DNA from: Planctomycetota bacterium
GTDB lineage: Bacteria; Planctomycetota; Planctomycetia; Pirellulales; Pirellulaceae
Direction: 5' to 3'
Length of the DNA: 64,000 bases
Assembly: GCA_023430365.1 (NCBI GenBank)
Contig: JAEZAS010000453.1
Span: forward strand, 1 to 64,000
The notes below the pieces were generated by a model that worked only from the letters and a program-made list of their open reading frames with translations, searched no databases and was not told where the DNA came from. Shown here piece after piece: positions 26,106-35,800 of the stretch. How positions within the stretch are numbered: position 1 is the stretch's first letter; each line of letters opens with the position of its first letter. The translations under genes and the position numbers were made by a program.

Positions 26106-29100
26106 ATGTCTTACTTTCGCGAACTTCAGGATCAGCTCAACGGCGCGATGTCGGCGGACCGGCATCGGCTGCGCAATCAATTGCGGGCGATCGTCGACGC
26201 AGCAGACCACGGCAAGCCGTACGACAAGAACCTGGAGCGGTTTCTCGACCAACTGCACGCCTCGACCGATCGCTTCGAGCAGCGCAAGTCGCTCGTCCCT
26301 AAGCTCGTCTACGACGAGGCCCTGCCGATTGTCGGCCGGAAGGACGAGATCGGCGAGGCAATCCGGAACCATCCGTGCGTCGTCGTTTCGGGCGAAACGG
26401 GGTCCGGTAAATCGACTCAGTTGCCCAAAATCTGTCTGGAGGTCGGGCGAGGCGTCGGCGGACTGATCGGCCACACCCAGCCAAGGCGCATCGCGGCCCG
26501 TTCGATTGCCGCGCGCCTGGCGGAGGAACTCGGCACGAGCGTTGGCAAGAAAGTGGGTTTTAAGATCCGCTTCACCGATCAGACGTCGCCGGAAACGCTC
26601 GTCAAGCTGATGACCGACGGCGTGCTGCTGGCCGAAACGCAGAGCGATCGGTTCCTGAGCCAGTACGACACGCTCATCATCGACGAAGCTCACGAGCGCT
26701 CGCTGAATATCGATTTCCTCTTGGGCTACCTGCATCGGCTGCTCCCGAAGCGGCCCGATTTTCGGCTGATCATCACTTCGGCGACGATCGACGCCCAGCG
26801 CTTTGCCGAGCATTTTGGCGACGAGCGCGGGCCGGCGCCGATCATCGAAGTGTCGGGTCGGACCTATCCGGTCGAAGTCCGTTACCGGTCTCTCGAGAGC
26901 GAAGACGCCGAGGCGGACGAAGAACCGCTCGATCCGATCCAGGGCGTCGCCCGCGGCCTCGATGAGCTTTGCCGCGAAGGGGCGGGGGACGTGCTCGTCT
27001 TTCTGCCGACTGAACGCGACATTCTGGAAGCGTCGCGAAAGCTCCGCTCGCGCAACTTTCCCGGTGGGGCGACCGAGATCGTGCCGCTTTACGCCCGTCT
27101 GTCGACAGCCGAACAGAACAAGGTCTTTCAACCGCACACGGGGAGGCGAATCGTGCTGGCGACGAATGTCGCCGAGTCGTCCCTCACGGTGCCGGGTATT
27201 CGCTACGTGATCGATACGGGTCTCGCGCGCATGAGCCGCTACTCGGCCCGCAGCAAGGTGCAGCGCTTGCCGATCGAGGCGGTCTCGCAGGCCTCGGCCG
27301 ACCAGCGGAAGGGACGCTGCGGACGCATTGGGCCGGGCATCTGCGTTCGGCTGTTCAGCGAAGACGACTTTTTGCAGCGTGACCGGTTCACGTCGCCGGA
27401 AATCCAGCGGACGAACCTGGCGTCGGTTGTGTTGCAGACGCTGGCGCTCGACCTTGGGCCGCTCGATGAGTTTCCGCTGCTCGATCCGCCTCGGCCGGAG
27501 GCGATTCGAGACGGCTACAACACGTTGTTCGAGTTGGGAGCGGTCGACAAGGATCGCAAACTGACGCCGCTCGGGCGGCAACTCTCACGGTTGCCGGTCG
27601 ATCCGCGCATTGCGCGGATGCTCCTCGCCGCCGACCAGGAAGGCTGTCTTGCGGTCGTGGCGATCATTGCCGCGGCTCTCGAAGTGCAAGACCCGCGCGA
27701 GCGGCCGGTAGATAAGCAGCAGGCTGCCGACGAGGCGCACTCGCGGTTTGCCGATCCAGACTCCGATTTTCTCGGTTACCTGCGGCTGTGGGACTTCTAC
27801 CATCGGCTGAAGGACTCGACGAGCCGGAGCCAGTTGCGCAAGGCGTGCCAGCGGAACTTCCTGTCCGAAATTCGGCTGCGCGAGTGGCTCGACGTCCATC
27901 GACAGCTCTTAGAAATGCTCGCCCAGTCGGGGCTGAAGGCGGGGAAGCGGAAGTGGCGAGCGGACGCTGCGGAGGACTCGGTTGCTCAGCAAGCTCTTCA
28001 GCGTGGCAAGCAGCCCTCTAGCGCGGCGCTCCCCCAGCCGGGCCCTCTCCCGGAGAGCGAGGGGGAGCGACGGATGGCGCGCAAGAATCGGTCGAAGGAG
28101 GACCAGGAGGTTTACGCTTCGATCCACAAGGCGCTGCTGACCGGCCTATTGTCGAATGTCGCGATGCGCGGCGACGCGAATGAGTACACCGGGGCGGCCA
28201 GCAGCAAGTTCTTCCTCTGGCCGGGAGCGGGGCCGTTCTCGGCGAAGCCAAAGTGGATTGTGGCGGGGGAACTCGTCGAAACGACGCGGCGCTTCGTGCG
28301 CACGATCGCTCGCATTGAGCCCGAATGGATCGAGCCGCTGGCTGAGCATCTGGTCAATCGGTCCTACAGCGACCCGCACTGGGATCGCCGCGGCGGCGGG
28401 GCGGTTGCGAATGAACGCGTGTCGCTGTTCGGTTTGCCGGTCGTGCTGAAGCGGCGGGTGCGCTATGGTGCGATCGACCCGGTCATCTCGCGCGAGTTGT
28501 TCATCCGGCACGGTCTGGTCGAGTTCGACCTCGATTGTCGGGCGCCGTTCTTCGCCCACAATCGAAAGTTGCTCGACGACATCCAGAAACTGGCGACGAA
28601 GACGCGGCGGCGGGATTTGATCGTCGATCCGCACTCGCTCTATGCGTTCTACGACGAACGACTGCCGGGCGAGGCGTACGACCTGCATCAACTCGACCGC
28701 TGGCGGCGAGAAGCGGAGAAGGCGAATCCCAAGCTGCTCTTCATGACGCCGGCCGATGTGCTCGGTGAAGACCCGGAGCCCGCGGCGGCCGAGAAGTTTC
28801 CGGATCAGTTGCAGATCGATCGGCTGAAGCTGCCGCTGGCCTATCACTTTGAGCCAGGGGCCGAGACGGACGGCATTACGGTGAAAGTGCCGCAGGCGGC
28901 GCTCCCCCAGCTCTCGAGTGATCGGCTCGGTTGGCTGGTGCCGGGGCTGGTGGAGGAGAAGATTCAGGCGTTGATCAAGGTGCTGCCGAAGGCGGCGCGG
29001 CGTAATCTCGTGCCGGCGCCTGATGTGGCGCAGCGGGTGGCTCGCTCGCTGCCGTATGCCCAGCGGGCTTTTTTGCCAGCCGTAGCGGAACTGCTCAGCA

Positions 29101-30161
29101 AGGAGGCCGGGGAGCCGATTCGCCCCGAGATGTTCGATCTGGCTCGGCTGCCTCCGCACCTGGAGATGAACGTCGAGGTGGTCGACGACGGCGGGAAGAC
29201 GCTGGCTGTCGGTCGCGACCTGGAGGCGATTCGGGCCGAGGTTGGCGTGTCGACCAAACCCGATGTGGCGCCGGCCGGGAAGACGCCGTGGCATCGGGAT
29301 GGCGTGACGAAGTGGGATTTTGGTCCGCTGCCAAAACATGTCGACGTGCGGCGGGGGGGACTGACGATCACGCAGTATCCGGCGCTCGTCGATGTGGGAG
29401 AGTCCGCAGCGCTGCGCTTGGCGGAGACTCCCGAGCAAGCGGAGTTGTGGACGCGCGGCGGCGCCCGGCGTTTGTTCATCCTCGCCGAGCGGCGGGAGCT
29501 GAAGGCACAGGTGCAGTGGCTGCCGGGGATCGAGAAGATTCGCCTGTTTGCGGCTCCACTGAGCAAGGAGCGGCCGATCGACGAACAATTGATCGACCTG
29601 CTGGCCGATCGGGCGTTCTACGCCGCCTCGGGAGTGCCGCGAACGCCCGACGACTACGAGGCGCAGCGGCTGTTTGGACGGAAGGAGATTGTGCCGTCGG
29701 TGCAACACCTGGCGCGGGTCGCCCTGGCGTTGTTCGAGGCATATCACACGATCCGGCTGGCGCTGGAGCAGAAGCGGCCGGAGGCGTGGAAGTATCTGGT
29801 CGACGATCTCCGGCAGCAGCTTGCTGACCTGACGCCGGCTGGGTTTCTGGCGACGACTCCCTGGCAATGGCTGGAGCACTACCCACGCTACCTCAAGGGG
29901 ATGGCCCTGCGGCTGCAGAAGATGGCCTCCGGGGGACCGGCGCGGGACCGGCAGGGGTTCGAGCAGATCTCGCCGCGGGGGAAGGCCTGGCGGGAGCGGG
30001 CTGAGCAACTGGCGAAGCAGGGTAAGATCGATCCCGAGCTGAACCAGTATCGCTGGATGCTGGAGGAACTGCGGGTGTCGCTGTTTGCTCAGGAACTGGG
30101 AACGTCGATCCCCGTCTCGCCGCAACGATTGGATAAGCAGTGGGGGAAGGTGGCTGGGTGA
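26106..30161 (+). CDS. hrpA: ATP-dependent RNA helicase HrpA
   Basis: This 1351-residue DEAH-box helicase has GETGSGKST (96-104), TQPRRIAARS, DEAH at 193-196, ITSATID, TNVAESSLTVPGI and QRKGRCGRIGPG (motif VI). A helicase-associated domain and the long HrpA-type C-terminal extension follow, so the length fits full-size HrpA (about 1300 residues). Known HrpA proteins work on RNA; in Escherichia coli HrpA rescues stalled ribosomes. The start MSYFRELQDQL at 26106 is preferred over an in-frame ATG at 26031 inside the upstream hairpins. Residues about 625-665 are a low-complexity linker (SSAALPQPGPLPESEGERR) encoded partly by a palindrome at 28027-28069, apparently an in-frame insertion. Confidence 0.92.
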   Translation: MSYFRELQDQLNGAMSADRHRLRNQLRAIVDAADHGKPYDKNLERFLDQLHASTDRFEQRKSLVPKLVYDEALPIVGRKDEIGEAIRNHPCVVVSGETGSGKSTQLPKICLEVGRGVGGLIGHTQPRRIAARSIAARLAEELGTSVGKKVGFKIRFTDQTSPETLVKLMTDGVLLAETQSDRFLSQYDTLIIDEAHERSLNIDFLLGYLHRLLPKRPDFRLIITSATIDAQRFAEHFGDERGPAPIIEVSGRTYPVEVRYRSLESEDAEADEEPLDPIQGVARGLDELCREGAGDVLVFLPTERDILEASRKLRSRNFPGGATEIVPLYARLSTAEQNKVFQPHTGRRIVLATNVAESSLTVPGIRYVIDTGLARMSRYSARSKVQRLPIEAVSQASADQRKGRCGRIGPGICVRLFSEDDFLQRDRFTSPEIQRTNLASVVLQTLALDLGPLDEFPLLDPPRPEAIRDGYNTLFELGAVDKDRKLTPLGRQLSRLPVDPRIARMLLAADQEGCLAVVAIIAAALEVQDPRERPVDKQQAADEAHSRFADPDSDFLGYLRLWDFYHRLKDSTSRSQLRKACQRNFLSEIRLREWLDVHRQLLEMLAQSGLKAGKRKWRADAAEDSVAQQALQRGKQPSSAALPQPGPLPESEGERRMARKNRSKEDQEVYASIHKALLTGLLSNVAMRGDANEYTGAASSKFFLWPGAGPFSAKPKWIVAGELVETTRRFVRTIARIEPEWIEPLAEHLVNRSYSDPHWDRRGGGAVANERVSLFGLPVVLKRRVRYGAIDPVISRELFIRHGLVEFDLDCRAPFFAHNRKLLDDIQKLATKTRRRDLIVDPHSLYAFYDERLPGEAYDLHQLDRWRREAEKANPKLLFMTPADVLGEDPEPAAAEKFPDQLQIDRLKLPLAYHFEPGAETDGITVKVPQAALPQLSSDRLGWLVPGLVEEKIQALIKVLPKAARRNLVPAPDVAQRVARSLPYAQRAFLPAVAELLSKEAGEPIRPEMFDLARLPPHLEMNVEVVDDGGKTLAVGRDLEAIRAEVGVSTKPDVAPAGKTPWHRDGVTKWDFGPLPKHVDVRRGGLTITQYPALVDVGESAALRLAETPEQAELWTRGGARRLFILAERRELKAQVQWLPGIEKIRLFAAPLSKERPIDEQLIDLLADRAFYAASGVPRTPDDYEAQRLFGRKEIVPSVQHLARVALALFEAYHTIRLALEQKRPEAWKYLVDDLRQQLADLTPAGFLATTPWQWLEHYPRYLKGMALRLQKMASGGPARDRQGFEQISPRGKAWRERAEQLAKQGKIDPELNQYRWMLEELRVSLFAQELGTSIPVSPQRLDKQWGKVAG
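28027..28069. repeat. Palindromic element inside the hrpA reading frame
   Basis: The arms CGCTCCCCC and GGGGGAGCG enclose an inner CTCTCC-CG-GAGAGC-like hairpin. The whole 43-base element keeps the hrpA frame open and encodes a Pro/Gly/Glu-rich linker. It resembles the CCCTCTCCC/GAGAGGG palindromes often seen between genes in this kind of genome, here captured inside a gene. Confidence 0.6.
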
Positions 30162-30207
30162 GCCCCGGCGGATCCGTCGCTCGCTCGCCGTATGTCTGTA
30201 TAAATTG

Positions 30208-30236
30208 TTGACAAGATTGCTGAGGTTTGGTAGGTT
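30208..30236 (+). promoter_or_regulatory. Promoter candidate at the 5' side of the non-coding region
   Basis: TTGACA at 30208-30213, a 17-base spacer and TAGGTT at 30231-30236, preceded by TGG as an extended -10. It is 475 bases upstream of folE, too far to be its main promoter, and points into the G/T-rich stretch. Confidence 0.45.
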
Positions 30237-30646
30237 AGGGACCGGATGACTCCTCGCTGGTGGGCCGGTGTGGGGCGTTCTGTGCTGCGCGGTGGGTTTT
30301 GAGACCCTGATTGTGGCGGCGTCGGTGGAGCGGGGCAGGGACGACGCGTTGTTATGGTGGTGAAAGATTGTGGAGCTGTTGTGAACCCACCCGTTGGGGT
30401 GGTTGTGGAAAGAGGTGTTGTAAAGCGTGCGAGGTGTTGTGGAGTTGCGGACCGTGATTTTCGCAAACCGTGGATTTCATTGGGTTTATGTTGGATAAGG
30501 CAGTTGAGCTAGCTGTTGTAGTCTCGGTGGCTCGCGCCTCTAGTAAGAGTTGTTGTGGGGCTTGCTGAGTGGTGACGGTTTGTGGTTGTGCTCCGGGCCG
30601 TGTTACGGCCCCGGCTGTGGGGGAGTGGGGCCTGGGGGGCGTCGGC

Positions 30647-30675
30647 TTGACCGTGTGGCGGGTGGGTTTTAGGAT
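30647..30675 (+). promoter_or_regulatory. Probable folE promoter
   Basis: TTGACC at 30647-30652, a 17-base spacer and TAGGAT at 30670-30675. The predicted start of transcription is near 30682, giving a leader of about 29 bases before the folE ATG. Confidence 0.6.
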
Positions 30676-30710
30676 CGAGTTTTTAGCTATTTTCACATAA
30701 AGCTGTTCCA

Positions 30711-31361
30711 ATGGTTGACCCCGAATCGCGCTCTGAAAGCTCCTGCTGTGGTGAAGACGCCCTGGCGGAGGATCCCAAGTCGATGCCCGCCGGCGGGGTT
30801 GATCTGCCGCGGATCGAACGGGCGGTGCGCGAGATCCTGGCTGCCGTTGGGGAAGACCCGGACCGGGAAGGCTTGCTCGAAACGCCTGCCCGCGTGGCCC
30901 GGATGTACGCCGAGCTGTTCAGCGGGCTGAAGAGCGATCCGCGGGAGCATACGCGGAAGTTCTTTACCCAGCAGTACGACGAAGTCGTGCTGGTGCGCGA
31001 CATCTCCTTCAACAGCATGTGCGAACACCACCTGCTGCCGTTCATCGGCCATGCCCACGTGGCCTACATCCCGAAGGGGAAGGTGATCGGGCTGAGCAAG
31101 ATCGCTCGCGTGGTGGAGGTGATCTCGAAGCGGCCACAGGTGCAGGAGCGGATGACCGAGGAGATCGCCAACCTGCTGGTCGACGAGCTCGACGCCAAGG
31201 GAGTGGCCGTCGTCATCGAGGCCTCGCATAGCTGCATGACGATCCGCGGCATTCGCAAGCCGGGCAGCTCGATGGTCACCTCGGCGATGAAGGGCCTGTT
31301 CCGCTCGAACATGTCGAGTCGGGCCGAGGTGATGCAGCTGATCTATGGGAAGAGCAAATAA
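30711..31361 (+). CDS. folE: GTP cyclohydrolase I (FolE)
   Basis: This 216-residue enzyme turns GTP into 7,8-dihydroneopterin triphosphate, the first step of tetrahydrofolate and other pterin synthesis. The zinc ligands are visible as C104 and H107 in [10 protein letters not shown] and C175 in HSCM, and the GTP-binding signature [23 protein letters not shown] is complete. The first 28 residues are a variable, Ser/Glu-rich tail. It stands apart from other folate genes. A promoter lies 36 bases upstream, and a large palindrome directly downstream may end the transcript. Confidence 0.95.
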   Translation: MVDPESRSESSCCGEDALAEDPKSMPAGGVDLPRIERAVREILAAVGEDPDREGLLETPARVARMYAELFSGLKSDPREHTRKFFTQQYDEVVLVRDISFNSMCEHHLLPFIGHAHVAYIPKGKVIGLSKIARVVEVISKRPQVQERMTEEIANLLVDELDAKGVAVVIEASHSCMTIRGIRKPGSSMVTSAMKGLFRSNMSSRAEVMQLIYGKSK

Positions 31362-31367
31362 CGGGAA

Positions 31368-31445
31368 GGAATGACCAATGACCAAGCACCAATGACCAAA
31401 GCCTGGTGTTTCGGCTTGGTCATTGGGATTTAGTCATTGGGATTT
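31368..31445. repeat. AATGACCAA palindromic repeat after folE
   Basis: Copies of AATGACCAA (31370-31403) are followed by their inverted counterparts TTGGTCATTGG and TAGTCATTGG (31413-31445). The core arms AATGACCAAAGCC and GGCTTGGTCATT pair around a 9-base loop. The direct plus inverted layout suggests a repetitive palindromic element. It may double as the folE terminator, though there is no long T-run. Confidence 0.65.
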
Positions 31446-31496
31446 GAGCCCGAGTTGGGCCATGAACGCTGAGTTTCGTCGTGAGGCTCTTCCGCC

Positions 31497-32297
31497 TTGT
31501 CCGCCATTTGGCTCATCCTCGTTGAGTTTTTGTTTCGGCTGACGTTTGGCGTCGCCGTGGCGATGGGGCTGACGTCCGGGCGGTTGGTGACGAGCGGTTT
31601 TTTCCGGGTTCACCTCTGGGTATTGATGGGGGTGAACACGTTCGCGGCGTTGGCCATCTACTCGTCGCACGAGGTGGGACGGTACGCGGGAACGAGTGTC
31701 TGGAAGGTGCAGTTTGCCCTGGCAATCGCCGCGGCGGTGATCAGCTATGTCGGGGCGGTCATCTGGATGTATGAGCGGCTGGTCGCGGGCAAGGTGGCCC
31801 TGTGGCTGGTGGCTGGATGTGGATTGATCGCTTCGCTCTGGCCGTTTGTGCAAGGCTCTGGCGGATCGCTGGCGTGGGCGGCAGCCGACCGAATCAGCGG
31901 CGGGCTGCTGCTGGGGCTCGTGACCACCGCGATGCTGCTGGGGCACTGGTACCTGAACACTCCGACGATGAAGCTGGAACCGTTGCAGCGGTTGATCATG
32001 CTGCTGGCGGTGGCGGTGGCGGTGCGGATGGCCGTAAGCGGAGTTGGGCTAGATCTGGAGGTGAACCGTCAACTGTCCACCGGTGTGGCGATTCCGGAGT
32101 CGTGGTGGTTGTTTGTCGGCTTGCGCTGGCTTTCGGGCCTGATCGGCACGGGTGGGGCCGCGTGGCTGACGTGGCAAACGCTGAAGATTCCGAATACGCA
32201 AAGTGCGACGGGCATACTTTACGCGGGGGTGATCGTGGCCTTCATCGGAGAACTGACCGCCCAGCTTTTGTCCGCGGAATCGGCGTTTCCACTATGA
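31497..32297 (+). CDS. Integral membrane protein of unknown function
   Basis: This 266-residue protein has about eight hydrophobic segments across its whole length, for example LAIAAAVISYVGAVIWM, GLLLGLVTTAMLLGHWYL and GILYAGVIVAFIGELTAQLL. There is no ATG near the 5' end: an in-frame stop lies at 31482, so the start is most likely TTG at 31497, and the first membrane segment begins almost at once. I recognise no family. It is followed 47 bases later by another small membrane protein and then by the FAD/Fe-S oxidoreductase. Confidence 0.6.
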   Translation: MSAIWLILVEFLFRLTFGVAVAMGLTSGRLVTSGFFRVHLWVLMGVNTFAALAIYSSHEVGRYAGTSVWKVQFALAIAAAVISYVGAVIWMYERLVAGKVALWLVAGCGLIASLWPFVQGSGGSLAWAAADRISGGLLLGLVTTAMLLGHWYLNTPTMKLEPLQRLIMLLAVAVAVRMAVSGVGLDLEVNRQLSTGVAIPESWWLFVGLRWLSGLIGTGGAAWLTWQTLKIPNTQSATGILYAGVIVAFIGELTAQLLSAESAFPL

Positions 32298-32344
32298 TGT
32301 AAGGGTGGCTGGACTGCCCTCGATCGATCGCTTCGGATTCTGCC

Positions 32345-32821
32345 ATGCAGGTTACGTTTCGTTGTCCTAATTGCGACGCCACCTCGCGGTCTGCGCTGAC
32401 CCTGGACGGTAAGCCCGTGGTTTGCTCGCAGTGCGAGGCGGAGCTGGGAGTCGCGGAGGCCGGCGAAGACGGTTCGCTAAAGCGGTGCGTCGCCTGCCCG
32501 AGCACGGAGTTGTATGTCCGCAAGGACTTCTCCCAGCAGATCGGGGTGACGATCGTCGTGATCGGTTTCGTCCTCAGTTCGGTGGCCTGGTACTACCGGC
32601 AGCCGATGCTGACGTACGGCATTTTGTTCGCCACGGCGCTGATCGACGTGGTGCTGTACGTGGTGGTGGGAAACATGCTGCAGTGTTATCGCTGCCATGC
32701 CCAATATCGCGGGCTGGAATCGCTCGAAGGGCATTCACCGTTCAGCCTGGAAACGCACGAACGGTACCGCCAGCAGGAGATTCGCCTGCGTGGGGCGGAG
32801 CAAGCGGAAAAACCTTTGTAG
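32345..32821 (+). CDS. Small zinc-ribbon membrane protein
   Basis: This 158-residue protein has four CxxC pairs and two membrane helices. C7-x-x-C10 and C27-x-x-C30 form an N-terminal zinc ribbon. C48-x-x-C51 lies just before the first helix (about 66-84), and C114-x-x-C117 lies just after the second (about 91-110). The last two pairs could form a second zinc site joining both ends of the hairpin. I do not recognise a function. It ends 22 bases before the large FAD/Fe-S protein and may be co-transcribed with it. Confidence 0.65.
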   Translation: MQVTFRCPNCDATSRSALTLDGKPVVCSQCEAELGVAEAGEDGSLKRCVACPSTELYVRKDFSQQIGVTIVVIGFVLSSVAWYYRQPMLTYGILFATALIDVVLYVVVGNMLQCYRCHAQYRGLESLEGHSPFSLETHERYRQQEIRLRGAEQAEKPL

Positions 32822-32843
32822 GAAGACTGGGTAGGAAGACTTC

Positions 32844-35800
32844 GTGGACCCGCAGCGTGAACGCGTACAAGCCGATCTGCGTGGGCTGCTTTCGGGCGAG
32901 GCCCATTGCGGCGATGCGTTCGTGCAGATGTACGCGACCGACGGCAGCATCTACGAGGTGCCGCCGCTGGGGGTGATCCGGCCACGCGGTTTGCAGGATG
33001 TGCGGGCGGCAGTTCGCTACGCCGCCGAGAACCTCATTCCGCTCCACGCCCGGGGGGCCGGAACAGGCCTTGCCGGCGAATCGCTCGGCCCTGGGCTGGT
33101 GATGGACTTCTCGCACTCGATGCGACGGATCGTCGACCTCGATAATGACGAGGGGACGGTCACAATTCAGCCCGGTGTGGTGCTTGGGCAGCTCAATCGA
33201 TACCTGGCGGGTTTCGGGCGACAGTTTGGTCCGGACCCGGCGACCGGGGGCGTTACGACGCTGGGCGGCGTGCTGGGGGTCGACAGCTCGGGGAGCAACT
33301 GGCTGCGTTACGGATCGGCTCGCGATCAGGTTGTTAGCCTGCAACTGGTGCTGGCTGACGGAGAGACGTTCGAGGCAGGCAAGCACCGGGTAACCGATGA
33401 TCCGAACGTCGATCCTCATCCACGCCGGCGGGAACTGGTGCGGCGCCTTGCCGACTTGATCCAGCGCGAGGAATCGATCATCGCCGCGAACCGGCCGGCA
33501 TCGCTGGTGAATCGCTGCGGCTTTCATTTGTGGGATGTGCTGCAGGATGGCGTGCTCGACCTGGCCCGGCTTGTCGTGGGATCGGAGGGCACGCTGGCGC
33601 TGATTGCCCAGGCGACGGTGCGAACGGTCCCGATTCCGAAGCATCGCGGCCTGGTGCTGATGTTCTTCGATCGCCTGGAGTCGGCTGTGCAGGCGGCGAT
33701 GGAGGCTCGCGAGTTAGGCGTGACGGCGTGCGATCTGATGGACCGTCGTATCCTGACGCTGGCTCGCGATATCGATCCCCGCTATGCCCAAAGCATCCCG
33801 CGCGAAGCCGAAGCGATGCTGATGGTCGAGCAGCAGGGAGAAGAGTCGGGCGTCGTGCTGGAGAGCCTGCAGGAAGTGGCCGCCCGCTGGCAGCGGCGTC
33901 GCCGGCTGGCGTTTGATTTTCACCTGGCGATTTCGCCCGACGAGTTCGATCTCTTCCGTCGTTTGGCGCGGCGAGTTTCGCCCACCCTGCATCGCGTGCA
34001 GGGGCACGAGCGGCCGGTGCCGTTTGTGGAAGACTTTGCGGTGCCGACGACCGCCATGGCTGACTTTGTGCCGCGGGTGCAGCGAGTCCTGCAGACGCGG
34101 CAAGCGACGGCTTCGGTCTTTGCCCATGCCGGGCATGGCCAGTTTCATATCCGTCCCTTCATGGACGTGACCAATCCGCAGCATCAGCGACGGATGCAGG
34201 ACCTGGCCAACGATCTCTACGCCGAGGTGCTGGCGGTCAATGGAACGATCAGCGGCGAACATGGCTGTGGGCTGAGCCGGACTTGGGCGGTGCGGAAGCA
34301 GTACGGTCCGCTGTACGACGTGTTTCGCGAGGTGAAGCGGATCTTCGATCCTGGAAATCTCCTGAACCCGGGGAAGATCGTTGCGGATGTGCCGCAGCCA
34401 CTGATCAAGAATCTCCGGCCGGTTGGCAACTCAGTGAGCGAAGCCGGGAGCGTTGACGACGCGGACGCGGAACCTTCAGCCGACACGCTGGCAAGCAATG
34501 GGCAGGCGGCCAAGCCGCTGGAATTGCAGCTGATCTGGAAGGGGACGATCGGCGCTGAGGCGGAGCAGTGCAACGGCTGCGGCCGTTGTCGGACTCAGTC
34601 ACCCGAAACGCGAATGTGCCCCATCTTCCGTTCCGCTCCCGCCGAGGAGGCTTCACCGCGGGCGAAGGCCAACCTGATGCGGGCCGTGATCAACGGTCAG
34701 TTGCCGCCGAACCAACTGGCCACCGAAGAATTGAAGTCGATCGCCGATCTCTGCGTGAATTGCCATCAGTGCCGGACGGAATGCCCTGCCGGCGTCGACA
34801 TTCCGAAGCTGATGATGGAGGCCAAGGCCCAGTTCGTGTCGAGCAACGGAGTTGATGCGACCGGCTGGGTCATCACGCGCATCGATACGATTGCGGCCTG
34901 GATGTCGCGGCTTGCCAGCCTGTCGAACTGGAGCCTGCGACAGCCGTGGATTCGCTGGCTGCTAGAGAAGTCGGTAGGGATCGCCCAGGGCCGAAAGCTG
35001 CCCCAGGTGGCGACTTCAAGCTTCCTGCGACGAGCTGAGCGGCAGCGGCTGACTCGTCCTTCGCGGCGGGCAGGGAACAAGGTGCTCTACTTTGTCGACG
35101 TGTATGCGAACTGGTTTGACACTCAACTCGCTGACGCGTTTGTGCAGGTGTTGCAGCACAACAATGTGAGTGTTTACGTGCATCCCGCCCAGCGGGCTTC
35201 AGGGATGGCGAAGATTTCGCAAGGGGACGCTGAACGAGCCCGAGCGGTCGCCGAGAAAAACGTCGCGGTCCTGGCCGACGCGGTCCGGCAGGGCTACACG
35301 ATCGTCACGACCGAGCCTTCGGCAGCCCTCTGCCTGACGCATGAGTACTTGAATCTGCTGGACGACGACGATGCCCGCCTGGTGGCAGCCAATACGGTGG
35401 AAGCCTGCACTTATCTGTGGCGGATGAACGAAGTGGGCCGGTTGGAACTCGATCTAAAGCCGCTCAACTACACGGTGGGCTACCATATGCCTTGCCACCT
35501 GCGGGCTTTGAACGTGGGATCGCCGGGTGAGAGCCTGCTGGGGTTGATCCCCGGTTTGACGGTGCGGCGGATCGAGCGCGGCTGCAGCGGTATGGCGGGA
35601 ACCTACGGCCTGAAACGCGAGAACTATCGCAGCAGCCTGCGTGCGGGCTGGGGGCTGATCTCGGCGGTCCGTGATCCAGCGATCGAAGTGGGAACGACCG
35701 AGTGCAGTTCGTGTAAAATGCAAATGGAGCAGGGTGGCGGCAAACCAACCGTGCACCCGCTCAAGATCCTGGCACTGGCCTATGGTTTGATGCCGGAGGT

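Larger units (their letters stand above)
30162..30710 (+). other. G/T-rich non-coding region between hrpA and folE
   Basis: Across 549 bases the plus strand is strongly enriched in G and T, with many TTGTGG and TGTTGT words, and no frame looks like a gene on either strand. It contains a hairpin CCACCC-GTTG-GGGTGG at 30387-30402 and another, CCGGGCCG-TGTTA-CGGCCC, around 30593-30610. It has one promoter-like site at each end (30208 and 30647). Because folE has its own close promoter, the middle could be a separate non-coding transcript. Confidence 0.5.

Noticed and set aside
30360..30480. Cluster of TTGTGGA-like words as possible DnaA boxes and origin
   Set aside because: The words do not match TTATCCACA well, there is no dnaA, dnaN or AT-rich unwinding stretch nearby, and they fit the general G/T skew.
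30593..30610. GC-rich hairpin as a rho-independent terminator in the hrpA-folE gap
   Set aside because: It has a good stem but no T-run follows; the next bases are GTGGGGGAG.
30352..30711. 119-codon minus-strand frame in the hrpA-folE gap
   Set aside because: The product is Pro/Gln/Thr-rich without structure, and follows from the G/T skew of the other strand. No ribosome-binding site or family was seen.
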